Of a stretch of DNA of 64,000 bases, positions 11,916 through 25,000 are shown piece after piece. How positions within the stretch are numbered: position 1 is the first letter of the stretch; each line of letters opens with the position of its first letter. The notes under the pieces are model-generated. The model was given only the letters and a program-made list of their open reading frames with translations. It was not told the DNA's origin and made no database searches. Source of the DNA: Limnoperna fortunei (Eukaryota > Mollusca > Bivalvia > Mytilida > Modiolidae). The stretch spans positions 18,849,563 to 18,913,562 of the forward strand of contig OX104113.1 of assembly GCA_944474755.1 (NCBI GenBank), read 5' to 3'. The position numbers and the translations under genes are program-made.

Positions 11916-13088
11916 TTAATCAACATCAAGATCATAGATTACAGCATTAGAGAACTGAAATGCACACTCTGTCCGATGTTCCTGAGATGTGATCTGAGGA
12001 TTATCATCCCAACTGAGTACTGTGTCTACTTCAGATTTATCTCCCTTGTCACCACTTCCTTCTCCACATTCAACACCTGAATCCTCCCCACTTGTTTTCT
12101 CAGCTGCTTTTATTTTGATGATTGTGTCACCATCTCCAATTAACTTTGTAAGATCAGATGGTTTGGTGATTAAATCTGATGTCACTGTCACCATATTTTC
12201 ATTACCTTCCGTTTCTTTTGTGCAAGTAGCCTTAGTTTTTGTTCTAGCCTCATTATGGATATGTTCACTCTCGCTGCAATGTTTTGATTTTGTGTCATTG
12301 GACTTCTCAGGAGTATTGCCATCATTCTCAATGTCATCGTCACTATCACATTTCGCATCATCTTTTGACATACTCAACTTTTCCTTTATATCATGGACCA
12401 GTTTTTCCTGTTTAGAATTATCAAAGCCAGATGATGCCTCTTTTTCTATGGATTTCATTCCACCCACTGCATGTTCTGTCATTTTCACACTAGCCACATT
12501 CTGATCCTCTAAGTCAATGGATTCCAATGCATCCACGTATTCTTCTTCCTCATTGTTTTTATCCACATCTTGTTCACTGTTCTGATCTGTATCTTCTTCA
12601 TTAGATATCTCCTCTATACTATCCACTCCAATGTCGTTTTGATCGTCAGAAGTTTTATGGTCATCACTACTTCCTTCAGAACTGCCACTATTTTTGCGAC
12701 TTCTCTTTTCCTGTTTCTTCCTATTTCTCCTACGTTTACTTTTCAATGCTTGAGTCATAGATGACACAGCCGCTTTTGCCTTAAAGGTAGCCTGATCAAC
12801 CCTGTCATTAAATTTCACAGACTTCTTAAAGAACTCTTCTCTCGGGCTCTCAGGACTACCACTGCTTGAAGACAAACTAGGATCCTCACTGGACTCCGAT
12901 GTGGATCTTAGTTTAAGTATTCCCTGCAGATTAGGAACACCTTTTTCATGGATAACCTCTATGTCAGCTGGCAATGTAGAATCATCCTCCTCCAACTCAT
13001 CATCAGCATCCACAGTCTGTGGTGGATTGCTGTTATCCGATTGTTTTGAACATGCTGAACTTCTGTCACTGTCCTCCTTCTTCTTATT
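11916..13088 (-). CDS. DNAAF2: Kintoun exon 3 (C-terminal region)
   Basis: The acceptor CTCTTTTAATAG|AATAAGAAG is at 13088, phase 0, and the TAA stop is at 11918-11916; 390 residues. It encodes a low-complexity acidic and serine-rich region with a conserved GILKLRSTSESSED block, FFKKSVKFNDRVDQ, a basic KSKRRRNRKKQEKRSRK patch, and the C-terminal CAFQFSNAVIYDLDVD. Open frames on the opposite strand here are shadows of its biased codons. Confidence 0.93.
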   Translation of the reverse strand, partial: NKKKEDSDRSSACSKQSDNSNPPQTVDADDELEEDDSTLPADIEVIHEKGVPNLQGILKLRSTSESSEDPSLSSSSGSPESPREEFFKKSVKFNDRVDQATFKAKAAVSSMTQALKSKRRRNRKKQEKRSRKNSGSSEGSSDDHKTSDDQNDIGVDSIEEISNEEDTDQNSEQDVDKNNEEEEYVDALESIDLEDQNVASVKMTEHAVGGMKSIEKEASSGFDNSKQEKLVHDIKEKLSMSKDDAKCDSDDDIENDGNTPEKSNDTKSKHCSESEHIHNEARTKTKATCTKETEGNENMVTVTSDLITKPSDLTKLIGDGDTIIKIKAAEKTSGEDSGVECGEGSGDKGDKSEVDTVLSWDDNPQITSQEHRTECAFQFSNAVIYDLDVD

Positions 13089-16000
13089 CTATTAAAAGAG
13101 AAATAAATTCTCAACCTGTTGCAATACTAAACATAAAACAATCCTTCTTTTATACATATGTATTGAAGCAGATGTAACCATCTGCAACATATGCAAAGAT
13201 TATTATTACTTTTTCTTTACTGTCTGTTGGATTAAGACCAACATTTAACCACATTTAAATACATGTATAATGACGTCCCTGCTGCTTACTATTTTTGCCA
13301 TTGCATATTTTGCAAAATTCCTAAGAGCTATGTATAAATTCAGCTACTTATCAAATCCATAAATTAAAAATTATAAATCAGCTTTTTAATTGCTTCTATT
13401 TTTAAGGGCCATACTTTTATATTAAATCTCTCATTTACCAAACTCAATATCAAGGCAACCAGCTTCTGATAGACACAGAACACTACTAAGTCCTACTGTT
13501 CTGTATAACAGAAGTGAGTGGCAGCACCTAGATATCATTGAGACTGATGGTATTCATTTCTGTGGGCTCTGCTGACATGAGGTCCAACTTCAAGGTTGTC
13601 AACCTTGATATGTGGCACATCACCTTGATATTATCTACACACCGTACAACCGTTTTTCATCGCTACGATCATCTGCCGACTGATCCGATCATTGTTGTGT
13701 GTTGACACGGAACTTGGGTGGTCAGTCGGGTAAGAAATACTAATTATTACTACACATCTATGCATAATTATAAATTAACCCAAGCGTCAATTGTTCACAT
13801 ATATAATAAAGTTTTAATAAGAATTGCTATTTTGAATAAGGCATTGATTTTTCTTGACATTTTACTTATTTTTCTCGAAAGTGTCGTAAGAAAATTAAAC
13901 ATTTTCAACTTCATCCCTCGTTTTCACAGAAAAAAGTGGTTATTGTATAAATATTGATCGGTAGATTAGTAGATAAATCTATCCCCTTCAAAATGGTATA
14001 TGCAACAATACACAAATGTTAATATGTCACGCGTAACCCGCTCTTGCATCCAAGCATGTGCATTAAAAATGGTCCGATCATCAACCGTCGAATGATCCGA
14101 TCAAAAGATGACGGTCAATATTTATACAATAACCACTTTTTTCTGTGAAAACGAGGGATGAAGTTGAAAATGTTTAATTTTCTTACGACACTTTCGAGAA
14201 AAATAAGTAAAATGTCAAGAAAAATCAATGCCTTATTCAAAATAGCAATTCTTATTAAAACTTTATTATATATGTGAACAATTGACGCTTGGGTTAATTT
14301 ATAATTATGCATAGATGTGTAGTAATAATTAGTATTTCTTACCCGACTGACCACCCAAGTTCCGTGTCAACACACAACAATGATCGGATCAGTCGGCAGA
14401 TGATCGTAGCGATGAAAAACGGTTGTATGGTGTGTATCTACCCACATTAAAAAATATCAAAAGCCTACCTCATAAGATAAAAAAAGTTATAGCCCGGACA
14501 TGGTAAGGACGGATGGATGGATGCACAGACAGACAGACTGATCAATATAAGTACCCAAATGAATGTTATTTAATTTTAGTAAAAGTACATCCTACCAGAT
14601 TTTATAAAAGAATACAGAGATCCAATAATTAAGTCTCACAAAAAATACTAGATGCATTTTGAAATTTAGAACAGACTGACATAAATAATCAGGATACACT
14701 AGTCCAAGAATCTCTGCTATACAATGCTTTTTAGAATTTAATGGGAGAATGGGACACGATCCCATCAAATAACTAGAGGCTCCCAGGAGCCTGTAATCGC
14801 TCACCTGGAATCCAAATGACTTAAACTATATTTAAATTTTTGAAATTAACAGTTTCAGTCTAGTTGTTATAGCTTTTAAGTTACTGTGCAAAAACTATAC
14901 ATTTCTTCAAAAAATTTGTTAAATACAATAACTCCTATAAGGTGCCATCCACAATTTCTGAAAATTAAATGGTTTTTAGGCATTGTCCTTTAGGGTACTT
15001 TAGAAATTTACAGTTTTACTCTACTAATAGGTGTGTTATAGACTAATTTATAATTAAAAAACTGTTCATATGTCCAAATTCATAATGAAAGGGCAATAAC
15101 TCCTATAAAGAGTCATCTTGCAATTTTTGGACTAAGCAATCATTTGTAGGGCTTCTATTGCTGATCATTTGTGCAATTTACAGTTTTAATCTAGCTACTA
15201 TAGTTTTCAAGTTACAGGACAAAAATGGAAAATTTCATAAAATTGTCATTTAAGGGCAATAACCCCTATAAGGAGTCATCTGACAATTTCAGACCAATTA
15301 AATGAATTGTAGGGCTTTTTTTGCTGATCATTTTTGCAATTTATTATTTCACTCTAGCTGTTATGGTTTTTAAGTTACAGGACAAACACGGAAAATTTCA
15401 TAAAAAATTGCAATTTAAGGGCAATAACTCCTATAAGGAGTCTTCTGACAATTTCAGACCAATCAAGTGAATTGTAGGGTCTTTATTGCTGATCATTTGT
15501 GCAATTTACAGTTTCAATCTAGCTGCTATAGTTTTCAAGTTACAGGACAAAAATGGAAAATTTCATAAAAAATTGCCATTTAAGGGCAATAACTCCTATA
15601 AGGAGTCATCTGACAATTTCAGACTAATACAGTGAATTGTAGGGCTTGTATTGTTGATCATTTTTGCTATTTACAGTTTTACTCTAGCTGTTATAGTTTT
15701 AAAGTTACAGGACAAAAACGGACAATTTCATAAAAAATTACCATTTAAGGGCAATAACTCATATAAGGAGTCATCTGACAATTTCAGACCAATCAAGTGA
15801 ATTGTAGGGTCTTTATTGCTGATCATTTGTGCAATTTACAGTTTCAATCTAGCTGCTATAGTTTTCAAGTTACAGGACAAAAACGGAAAATTTCATAAAA
15901 AATTGCCATTTAAGGGCAATAACTCCTATAAGGAGTCATCTGACAATTTCAGACTAATACAGTGAATTGTAGGGCTTGTATTGTTGATCATTTTTGCTAT

Positions 16001-19000
16001 TTACAGTTTTACTCTAGCTGTTATAGTTTTAAAGTTACAGGACAAAAACGGACAATTTCATAAAAAATTACCATTTAAGGGCAATAACTCATATAAGGAG
16101 TCATCTGACAATTTCAGACCAATCAAGTGAATTGTAGGGTCTTTATTGCTGATCATTTGTGCAATTTACAGTTTCAATCTAGCTGCTATAGTTTTCAAGT
16201 TACAGGACAAAAACGGAAAATTTCATAAAAAATTGCCATTTAAGGGCAATAACTCCTATAAGGAGTCATCTGACAATTTCAGACTAATACAGTGAATTTT
16301 AGGGCTTGTATTGTTGATCTTTTTTGCTCTTTACAGTTTTACTCTAGCTGTTATAGTTTTAAAGTTACAGGACAAAATCGGACAATTTCATAAAAAATTA
16401 CCATTTAAGGGCAATAACTCATATAAGGAATCATTTGACAATTTCAGACCAATCAAGTGAATTGTAGGGTCTTTATTGCTGATCATTTGTGCAATTTACA
16501 GTTTCAATCTAGCTGCTATAGTTTTCAAGTTACAGGACAAAAACGGAAAATTTCATAAAAAATTACCATTTAAGGGCAATAACTCATATAAGGAGTCATC
16601 TGACAATTTCAGACCAATCAAGTGAATTGTAGGGCTTTCATTGCTGATCATTTTTGCCATTTACAGTTTCACTCTACCTCGTATATTTTTCAGGTTATAT
16701 TGTAAATACCAAAAATTTTGTCAAAAATCTTCAAAAAAGGGCAATAACTCCTACAAGAAGCCAATACACAACTTCGCACTAATAGCAACTATTGTAGACC
16801 TTAATGTGCTGATCAATTTGAAGTAACGGTTTTCTCTATAGCTATTATAGTTTTTTAGATAATGATCAAAAACCTGTGTTGACCCCCATGTTCTATTTTT
16901 AGTAACAGCGGCCATATTTGTCTGTTCATCAACACCCTGGGTACAAACTTGAAACTAGGAACCCTAAGGATGATTGTGGCCAAGTTTGAAAAAAATTGGC
17001 CAAGTGGTTTCAGAGGAGAAGATTTTTGAAAAAGTTTACGACGGACGACAGACGACGGACGCCAAGTGATAGCAATAGCTCACCTGGACCTTCGGTCCAG
17101 GTGAGCTAATAAAAGCAGAACTTGGACAGCAGAAGATTCTCTGACTAACTTTAAATAGTTCAAGAAAAATTTTCAAAACAATGTCATTTTTAAAATGGTA
17201 CAACAATTGTCAATAAAAGTCATGTGTGAACAGCTGGCTACAAATGCACACCTAAATCTAATAGAACATATTTACCAGAAAGATAAATCCTTCCAAAAAA
17301 GGTATTAATTGATAACAATACTTTAACATGGCCACACTTAATCAAAAAATCAATATGAAATCTGTTACTTCCTATGACATCTGCCACACTTGGCTAACAT
17401 CTGAAACTGTTACCAACTATACTGTCACATAAAGTACTGAAGATATATTTGGCTTCTGGAAGGATTCCTAGGGCCTGACCCACGGAGCTGCTCTCCAAAT
17501 GGAACATAGAGAAGAAGACTGTCTTGTTGGGGGGTTTTGAGGCCTGACTACAGATTATGGAGAGTAAATTGTTTTGATTGATTGATTGATTGGATGTCTG
17601 CTTTACATCCAGCGAGCAGCATTTCAGCTATATTCAGGACGTGAACAAGTTAACAAACAATAAATTTAACGGAAAATGGGGGTGGGATGGGTCACAGGAA
17701 ATACAATTATGACTGCCACTGGAAAAGTATGGAGTTTTGGGTAGGGGCAGAAAATTTAGCCTTTTGTAGCGACTACAATTAGCCTACTCTTTTTCGAAAT
17801 CTACAAAAGGGGTCTTTATCGTGCAAGGAGCGTGGCACTCTCCAAACACGTTACCCACTATGGTCCGCAGTCAGGCTTTCCATATTATGACCCGACAACC
17901 CCCCCAACGAGAGGGTCTCCCCTATCCGCCACCTGGGGATGCGCTGGGCTGCTCTGTGGGTTGAGCACTGGGAACCCTCCCAGTATGGTTCTTGCATATG
18001 AAGACAACTAACTTTTGGAAAAACAGTACATGCAAATGGTTAAATTCTCCATAATACTCAATATTCCATACATTTACTGTCAATTGGTCCATTTCCTAAA
18101 CCAAGTTACCGTGCACTTAACAATTAACAGCTGAATACTGATCAGCTGAGCAACCATTCAATCAATGAATCAATGTATTTATCCAACTATTAAACACAAT
18201 TTGAAGTAAATAAAATTCATGCTTATGTCTTAAAGGTTATAACTTTACAACTAATCATTAAGTGTTTTTATATAGGTACATGCAAATATTGTTCTTTTTT
18301 AATTAAACTGTGTACTTGGTAAATTAAGTTTACTCTGCAAATAGTACTGTACCTGAATTTTAATTTTCAACTTTTTTCTGGTCATCTCTGTCACTTCCAC
18401 AGATTTTCCTTGTACCAATTCAGCCCCGACTTCCAGAGGTTTTTCATGAACCAATTCAACACCAGTATGTGTACCATCCACAGATTCAGCTTCAAGCTTA
18501 TCGATATCGTCTTGTAAACTCTTCTCAGTTGGAAATATATAATCCTGAAAATAAATGATGACATACATATCTGGTCCTACCAATGAAATAACACATAAAT
18601 ATGCAATAGAATGTTTACATGCTTCATTCCTAGGTCATGAATTGTTTAATGATGAGACCAAATTATTTTTACAAAGTTAACACCATTTAAACCAGTTTTA
18701 CATTTTTGAACTTTCAAAAAACAATTTTAAACATTAACATTATTTGAAAATTTAAACAAATCAGTGGACAAGTCCCACCCATTATCATATGTGTAAAATT
18801 AAAAAAATAAATATACATAAAAAATTATAAATCTAAGAGCAGTAATAGATCTTCAGATAGATGGACACCCAGTAGTGTACTTCTAACCCATTAATTTCCT
18901 TCTTTAACACAGGAAGCTTTTGACAATTAAAAAAAATGAAGAATATTTATGCATCAATGATACTCTTTGAATATCGTTTGTTAAATTTGGTAACATAAAT

Positions 19001-22000
19001 TGATCACAGTTACAAATAATGTCATTTTATAGCAAATTTTGTAAATATTCTCTTTCAAGGAAGTGCATTCACGAGATAACTCAAAATAAATCAGCCCATT
19101 TTTACTCAATATATAACAACAAAAAGTGTCCTCTAAATGGATTGAGATATACGCAGCAAAGAAATCAATCTGTAATCAATGTAGACTATATAACAAACCT
19201 ACTGCCTTCTGAGAAATTTCTGGAAGCGGGTTAATCAATACTTGTGAATGATGAAATTCTTTTTACTTCCGTCTACATTTTAACGATTTCACAAAAATAC
19301 ACAAATGACAACAATTAATTCGAATGCACATCCATATAAAATAAATTCCTTTACCTTTAGAAGCAGTTGTCATGGAAATTAATCAATAATATACTCGCAA
19401 AATTGCTAAAAGACTGACGACAACACAGCTCCTACCTGACTGGTTAACACATGGGGAAAATACCGGTAAAAGGTCAAGGTTGAGTGAAGGATTTAGGTCA
19501 GACTTGTTTGTGCAGTATATTAGTTTTGTGCTTCAATAAAATATGAAGGATTTATGTGGTTTCAAAAAGATAATCTTTGATTTTTCAAAGGATTGTAAAA
19601 TAAAATTCATTCTCCTATCATATTTATTTTATGATAACATTTATATATATCTTCTTTGTTTTGAACTTTACATGTACTGATATGATTTTATATACACCAA
19701 GTCTTTAATCAATTATGATATCTTTATACCATATCATCAAGGCCCTGTAGAAGTTTTATTTTTTTGTATTAACAGTCATTAATTCACTTGAATTTATAGG
19801 ACCTACCTAATATGATTGATAATTAAATTTATATTTTTTTGTAAAATTTTCACAGAATCAAGAGTCAAAAAACATGTCCAGTTTTTATTAGGTCATGATT
19901 AGCAATTACATGGACACATGTATTCAATTACTAAATAATTACCATAAATCTTAACATTGATTCTATAAATAACCAAAGATTCAATTCAGATTCTGTAATG
20001 GTTGTTAACTATATAAAGAAAAGTTTGCAGTTAAAAATTACCAAGTGGCTCCCAATTGTCTCTAATTAAGCTTTGAATTACATATAAATTAAAAATTAAA
20101 ATCATGATTATTTAATAAAGTACATTTCAACAAAGTTTTATATGAACACAAATTAACAGCTGTGACATACGAGTGCATAAGTCTGTACAAGAGCTATACA
20201 TTTCATGGATGCATAATATTATCTGTACTGATGAGACATAATCACATCTATGAATATTAACAATGTACCGAAATTTCAAGAAAATTTATGAATGCTTTTG
20301 TAAGTTACAGTGTGAAAACCAAAACCCCCCTTTTTTTTAAAAGTCAATCCTCTATTAAAAAAATAAATAAGAATTTTACCTTAAACTAAAGGAAGCTAAC
20401 ATTTTTTTTGAAATAATCAACAATTTCCCATATTTTAATTAAAAAATAAAAATGATGAAAGTGTTTTTGAGTTTTAGTTTGAAAACAAGAAAACTTTTTT
20501 CACCAACAAAGTTCCATAATTCTATAACAGTAAATCTGAATTTTACGAAGAACTTTCATAAAAATTCAAGAAAACATTTTTTGAGTTCTAGGAAAACAAA
20601 AAAAAATCACCACTGTGGAATTTAAGTCTGATATCTACAAAATCCCCCCTTTTTTCCCCAAACACTAAAGGATGCTCATATCTATCAAAATAAACAATTC
20701 CCCAAACTTTCAAGAAAATTCACAAAAGCGTTTCTGAGTTCTAATCTGAACACAAAAAATATCTCCCATTTTTTTCCTTAAGTCCCATAACTCTATAACT
20801 GCAGGCAGGGTGTACTCGACTCCAATCTTAATTGACAAGGATTGCCAGTTTTCCTACAGCAGGTCGGGTGTTTTCTCCGGGTACTCCAGCTTCCTCCCCC
20901 AATAAAAACTGGATGCCATGATATAGCTGAAAAATTGCTGAAAGTGGCGTTAAACACCATCAAACAAACAAACAAACATAACTCTATAATGATAAAATTT
21001 TACCAAAAACTAAAGGAAGCTCATATCTATCAAAATAAACAATTCCCCAAACTTTCAAGAAAACTCACGAAAGTGTTTTCAACTTCTTATCTGAACACAA
21101 AAAAATCACAGCATTTTTTTCACAAAGTCAAACAACGTTATACGGATAAATCAGAAAATAACCAAAAACCTAAATGAAGCTCACATTTATCCAAATCACA
21201 AAGTCCCATAACTCTATAAATGTTTACAAAAAGTATACAGACCATGAGGCTAACTTAATAAACAACTGTTTGTACTTTGAAGAAAATCTTTGTAGGAATT
21301 CTCATGATACAGCATGACACATGGACAATGGATTGATGAATTCATGGACATACATTCACTATATCCGAGCATATAAAAACCTGCTTGAAACCATAGGGTC
21401 CCAAGGGCCTGGTTTCCCTTAACTGATATCAAAAACTTATTTAAATTGCATTAGACTCCTGATCATAACATTCTTGTAAAAAATGTTTTTATGTGGATAA
21501 GAACTGATTAATATATTGTTCCCTTAAATGTCAAATTGATATGAATTTTAGGAATAAATAATGATAAACAATTTTTAATAAATTTACCTATATTTATATA
21601 CATATTTTGGAATTTTCCAAAATATGGAAGATAGTGTCCCAAGCATAATTAATCTCATTCTTGTAAGGATGCAAACCTTTTGTTCTCAACATTGTCCATT
21701 GTTGTTTTGTGCCAGCAGATGATTGATAACTGGATGTAAAATATGATTGGCTGATTGCGAAAATGTCACACAATTTTCGGAATTTTGTGTTCTATTTTTA
21801 GTAAATGTGCAATCCGCAATAAATCAGTCTTTCTGCCAAAATACAAAATATCATGCGTAGTAGACTTTGGACAAATTAAAATACAGCAAAATTATCAATT
21901 GATAATATTCCGAAGTTCAATGTAGCAGCGATCTTGTATTTTGGATAAGTAGTTTAAACTTAAAAATTGTTTAGGACCCTCTGAGAAACATTTCTAAAGC

Positions 22001-25000
22001 ATCACAATTCAAACTGCAAAGTAGTTTTTCAAGTTAGATTTCAGCCAATTAGATGCATTTATTGCTTTGAATCACCAAGATTGTTCTTATTTGCCAAGTA
22101 ATTTTGGAAAAAAAGATTAATAAGTTCTTCCATACATTTTGGGTAAAGACCGGTTAATCTTTAACTAGTGATAGAAATTGTATGTCTTTTTGCGAGTGGA
22201 GTGCAGCGGAATGATCCAAAAGACATAAATTTCTATGATGAGTGAAAGTTCACATAGGCTTTCCCAAAAGCGCATGAAAGTATCTTTTCAGTAAACCAAC
22301 AACTTTTACATCCTATATCCTTGTTTTAGACTCCAATGTCTCTAACATCCAATCAGAACGCCAGAAACAAGAACTTCAAATAAGAACGTTGTTATGCTTC
22401 CATAACAAAGTTCTTGTTTCTGGCGTTTTGATTGGATGACACAGCAAGTACAGATGTGTGTGCGCGAGTTCATCTCTACTGAGTCATCTGTACCAAAAAT
22501 CAGCCATTTACAGAAGAATAACTCTGAAATGACACAAAGTATTGAGAATATCTCTTCGAAGCAAAAAAAAAAAAAAAACACCTAAAAACCTCCAGTTATG
22601 ATAGCCATCTTGAATAAAGGCCTGGATAACACAATATGGGCTGTTTTTAAAAATAATGACCCTAAGATGTGAAAAAATTTCAAATTTAAACATGAGCACA
22701 TCAAGTTTTTGTTCATAATTTCCAAATGTGCATACGTTTAAGATAATAAATCAAAAAAGAAATTAATGAAAAGGTAAGAAATAAAGTTTTTATAATATTT
22801 TATTGAACAAATTTTGAAATTTAAAAAAAACTAACATTTATACATTTTATTTCAGTTTAACAATTTTGTGCTTCATATAACTTGTTGCTGTTTTCTTAAA
22901 CAAATGTAACAAATACTAATGACTTCCTGTGCAAGATTTTGAACAATATGGAATAGTACTTTTTCAACAAAAAAATTTTTTTCAACAATTTATTGAAACA
23001 TTCTTTTGTTATCTACCTTTTAAAATTTTATTGTCAAAAGAAGTATGTATTTTTGCATATCGCAACAAAATTATTAAATTGTAATTATAAGTCATCCCTG
23101 GAAAAAAAAATTCATGATAAAGTTAAACCATTGAAAAAGTACTATGTTTAGCCTGATTTTGTTGCACTCCTGACACTCCAGGTTAAAACAAATAAAAGAA
23201 GGAAATACATTCTTCAAAAAGCACTGAGGTAATTTTGTGATATTGCTTAGAACAAATTTCATATATCTTAACATTTTCAAAAGGATATTTGAGAAATAAC
23301 AAAATTAATATATGACCTGTTTAAAAAATGATCCCAACTTAATGCAAAATGGCTTAAATTTGTGTTGCACTCCTGACAAGGTAGTTCTCTTTTTCAATAC
23401 AATATTTTCATACTTTTTTTAACCGCAACATACTTTCTTTTGGCATCTCTCAATAAGTCCACACATGAAACTTTGTAATAAAAAAAGAATTATCCACATA
23501 TTGCTAGATTTGACAATTTGGTGACCTTTTAAAAAATGACATTTATTCAAATGTCACAAAAAAGTGTTGCACTCCTGACAATTTTGGCATGTTTTTTTTG
23601 GCATATCTTTTTTTTGTTTTCTGGAATATTTTCAGACATGTTCCCCACAACTAGACATACATTTTCAACTATTTAAAAAATAATATATCTATTAATTTGA
23701 CATAATTAGAGGACCATAACCTGTTGGGGTCATTTTTTTTTTAACAGCCCATATAACTTTGACCAGAAGCTGTAAAGAGCCTGTATTTCTCACCAAATTT
23801 ATTTAGGCATTGGTTAATTGGTTTCAAAGAAGAAGCCCCTTTTTATACTTTTTTCCCATCTGTCTTCATTACAGGCACGGATCCAAGGAAAGGCGTACAG
23901 GGCGTACACCCCCTAAAAAAAAGAGATAGAGGGAACGAGAGAACGAGAGGGAAAAACAAGAGAAAAGGAAAAGGAATATGATATTTCATTGAAGAAAATT
24001 AATTATTGATGGTTACAGTTGAAAAATAAAGCCAGCTTAAGAAGGAGCAAAAGTAAAAAAACGTGTCTAGAAAACTTTGTCTGGATGGCTACCAAATGCT
24101 TAGATTCCAGGAGCTTGCAGGAGGGCTTCCCACCCCCCCCCCCCCCCATCCACCACCCTATCGAACCTCCTACCAGGGTGCTGCCCTAGTATGGGGGCTG
24201 AGCGGCCCCCAGACCCCTCGCCAAACTTTTACCCTCCCCGCTAACACAAATTCCTGGATCCGCCCCTACATTACTTTCTGCTGTGGTGGCCATTTTGACT
24301 TTTTGATCAGATTCAATATCTACTTTTATGATGACTATCCAATAACATTCACATACATATTACATCTTTACAGTTTATGAGAATAAGATATTTTAACATT
24401 TTTCACCTAGTATCAGATGTTAAAATAAACAGCTGTGCAATTAGCCACAAATTCAATACCCTTTCAGAAAATACAAGGACAAGTGCTATACACTTAAAAA
24501 TTTAAGAAAATGTTTAACTTTTGACTGAACAGTCTCATACATGTAACTCTGTAATTTTATAAAAATGAAAATTGTCAAAATACAAACAAGCTATCTTCCA
24601 TTAAATGTCTGTTGTTTTAATAATTAACTGAAGGATTATAGTTGGAAGAAATATGGTAAACCATAATACAAGACAAGCAAACAACCAATTCAATATATAC
24701 TATAAATGTTAAATAATCTTTAACACCAAAATCTTGTCGTCTGGTTGCTGAAACGGTTACCATGGCAAAATGAACAGTGCTGCTCAGTGAATTTCATTAT
24801 AATATGGAGAACCTGGGAACAGACTATAGTGGGTAACCTGTGTGGAGATTGCCATCCTATTTGCACAATAAAAACCCTTTTTGTAGGTTTAGAAAAAAAC
24901 GTAGTTGCATTGTAGGCACTACAAAGGCTACTAGTATATTGACTGAAAGTAAACATTTTCAGCCAACTGGTTCAGTTCATTTTCCAAAATTGGTTTACTA

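Noticed and set aside
12022..12764. Plus-strand proteins opposite kintoun exon 3
   Set aside because: Antisense shadows caused by the serine- and acid-rich codons of the real minus-strand exon.
13718..14354. Two identical 79-residue proteins on opposite strands
   Set aside because: They are the two inverted arms of the foldback transposon read in mirror image. They show no domain and are AT-driven.
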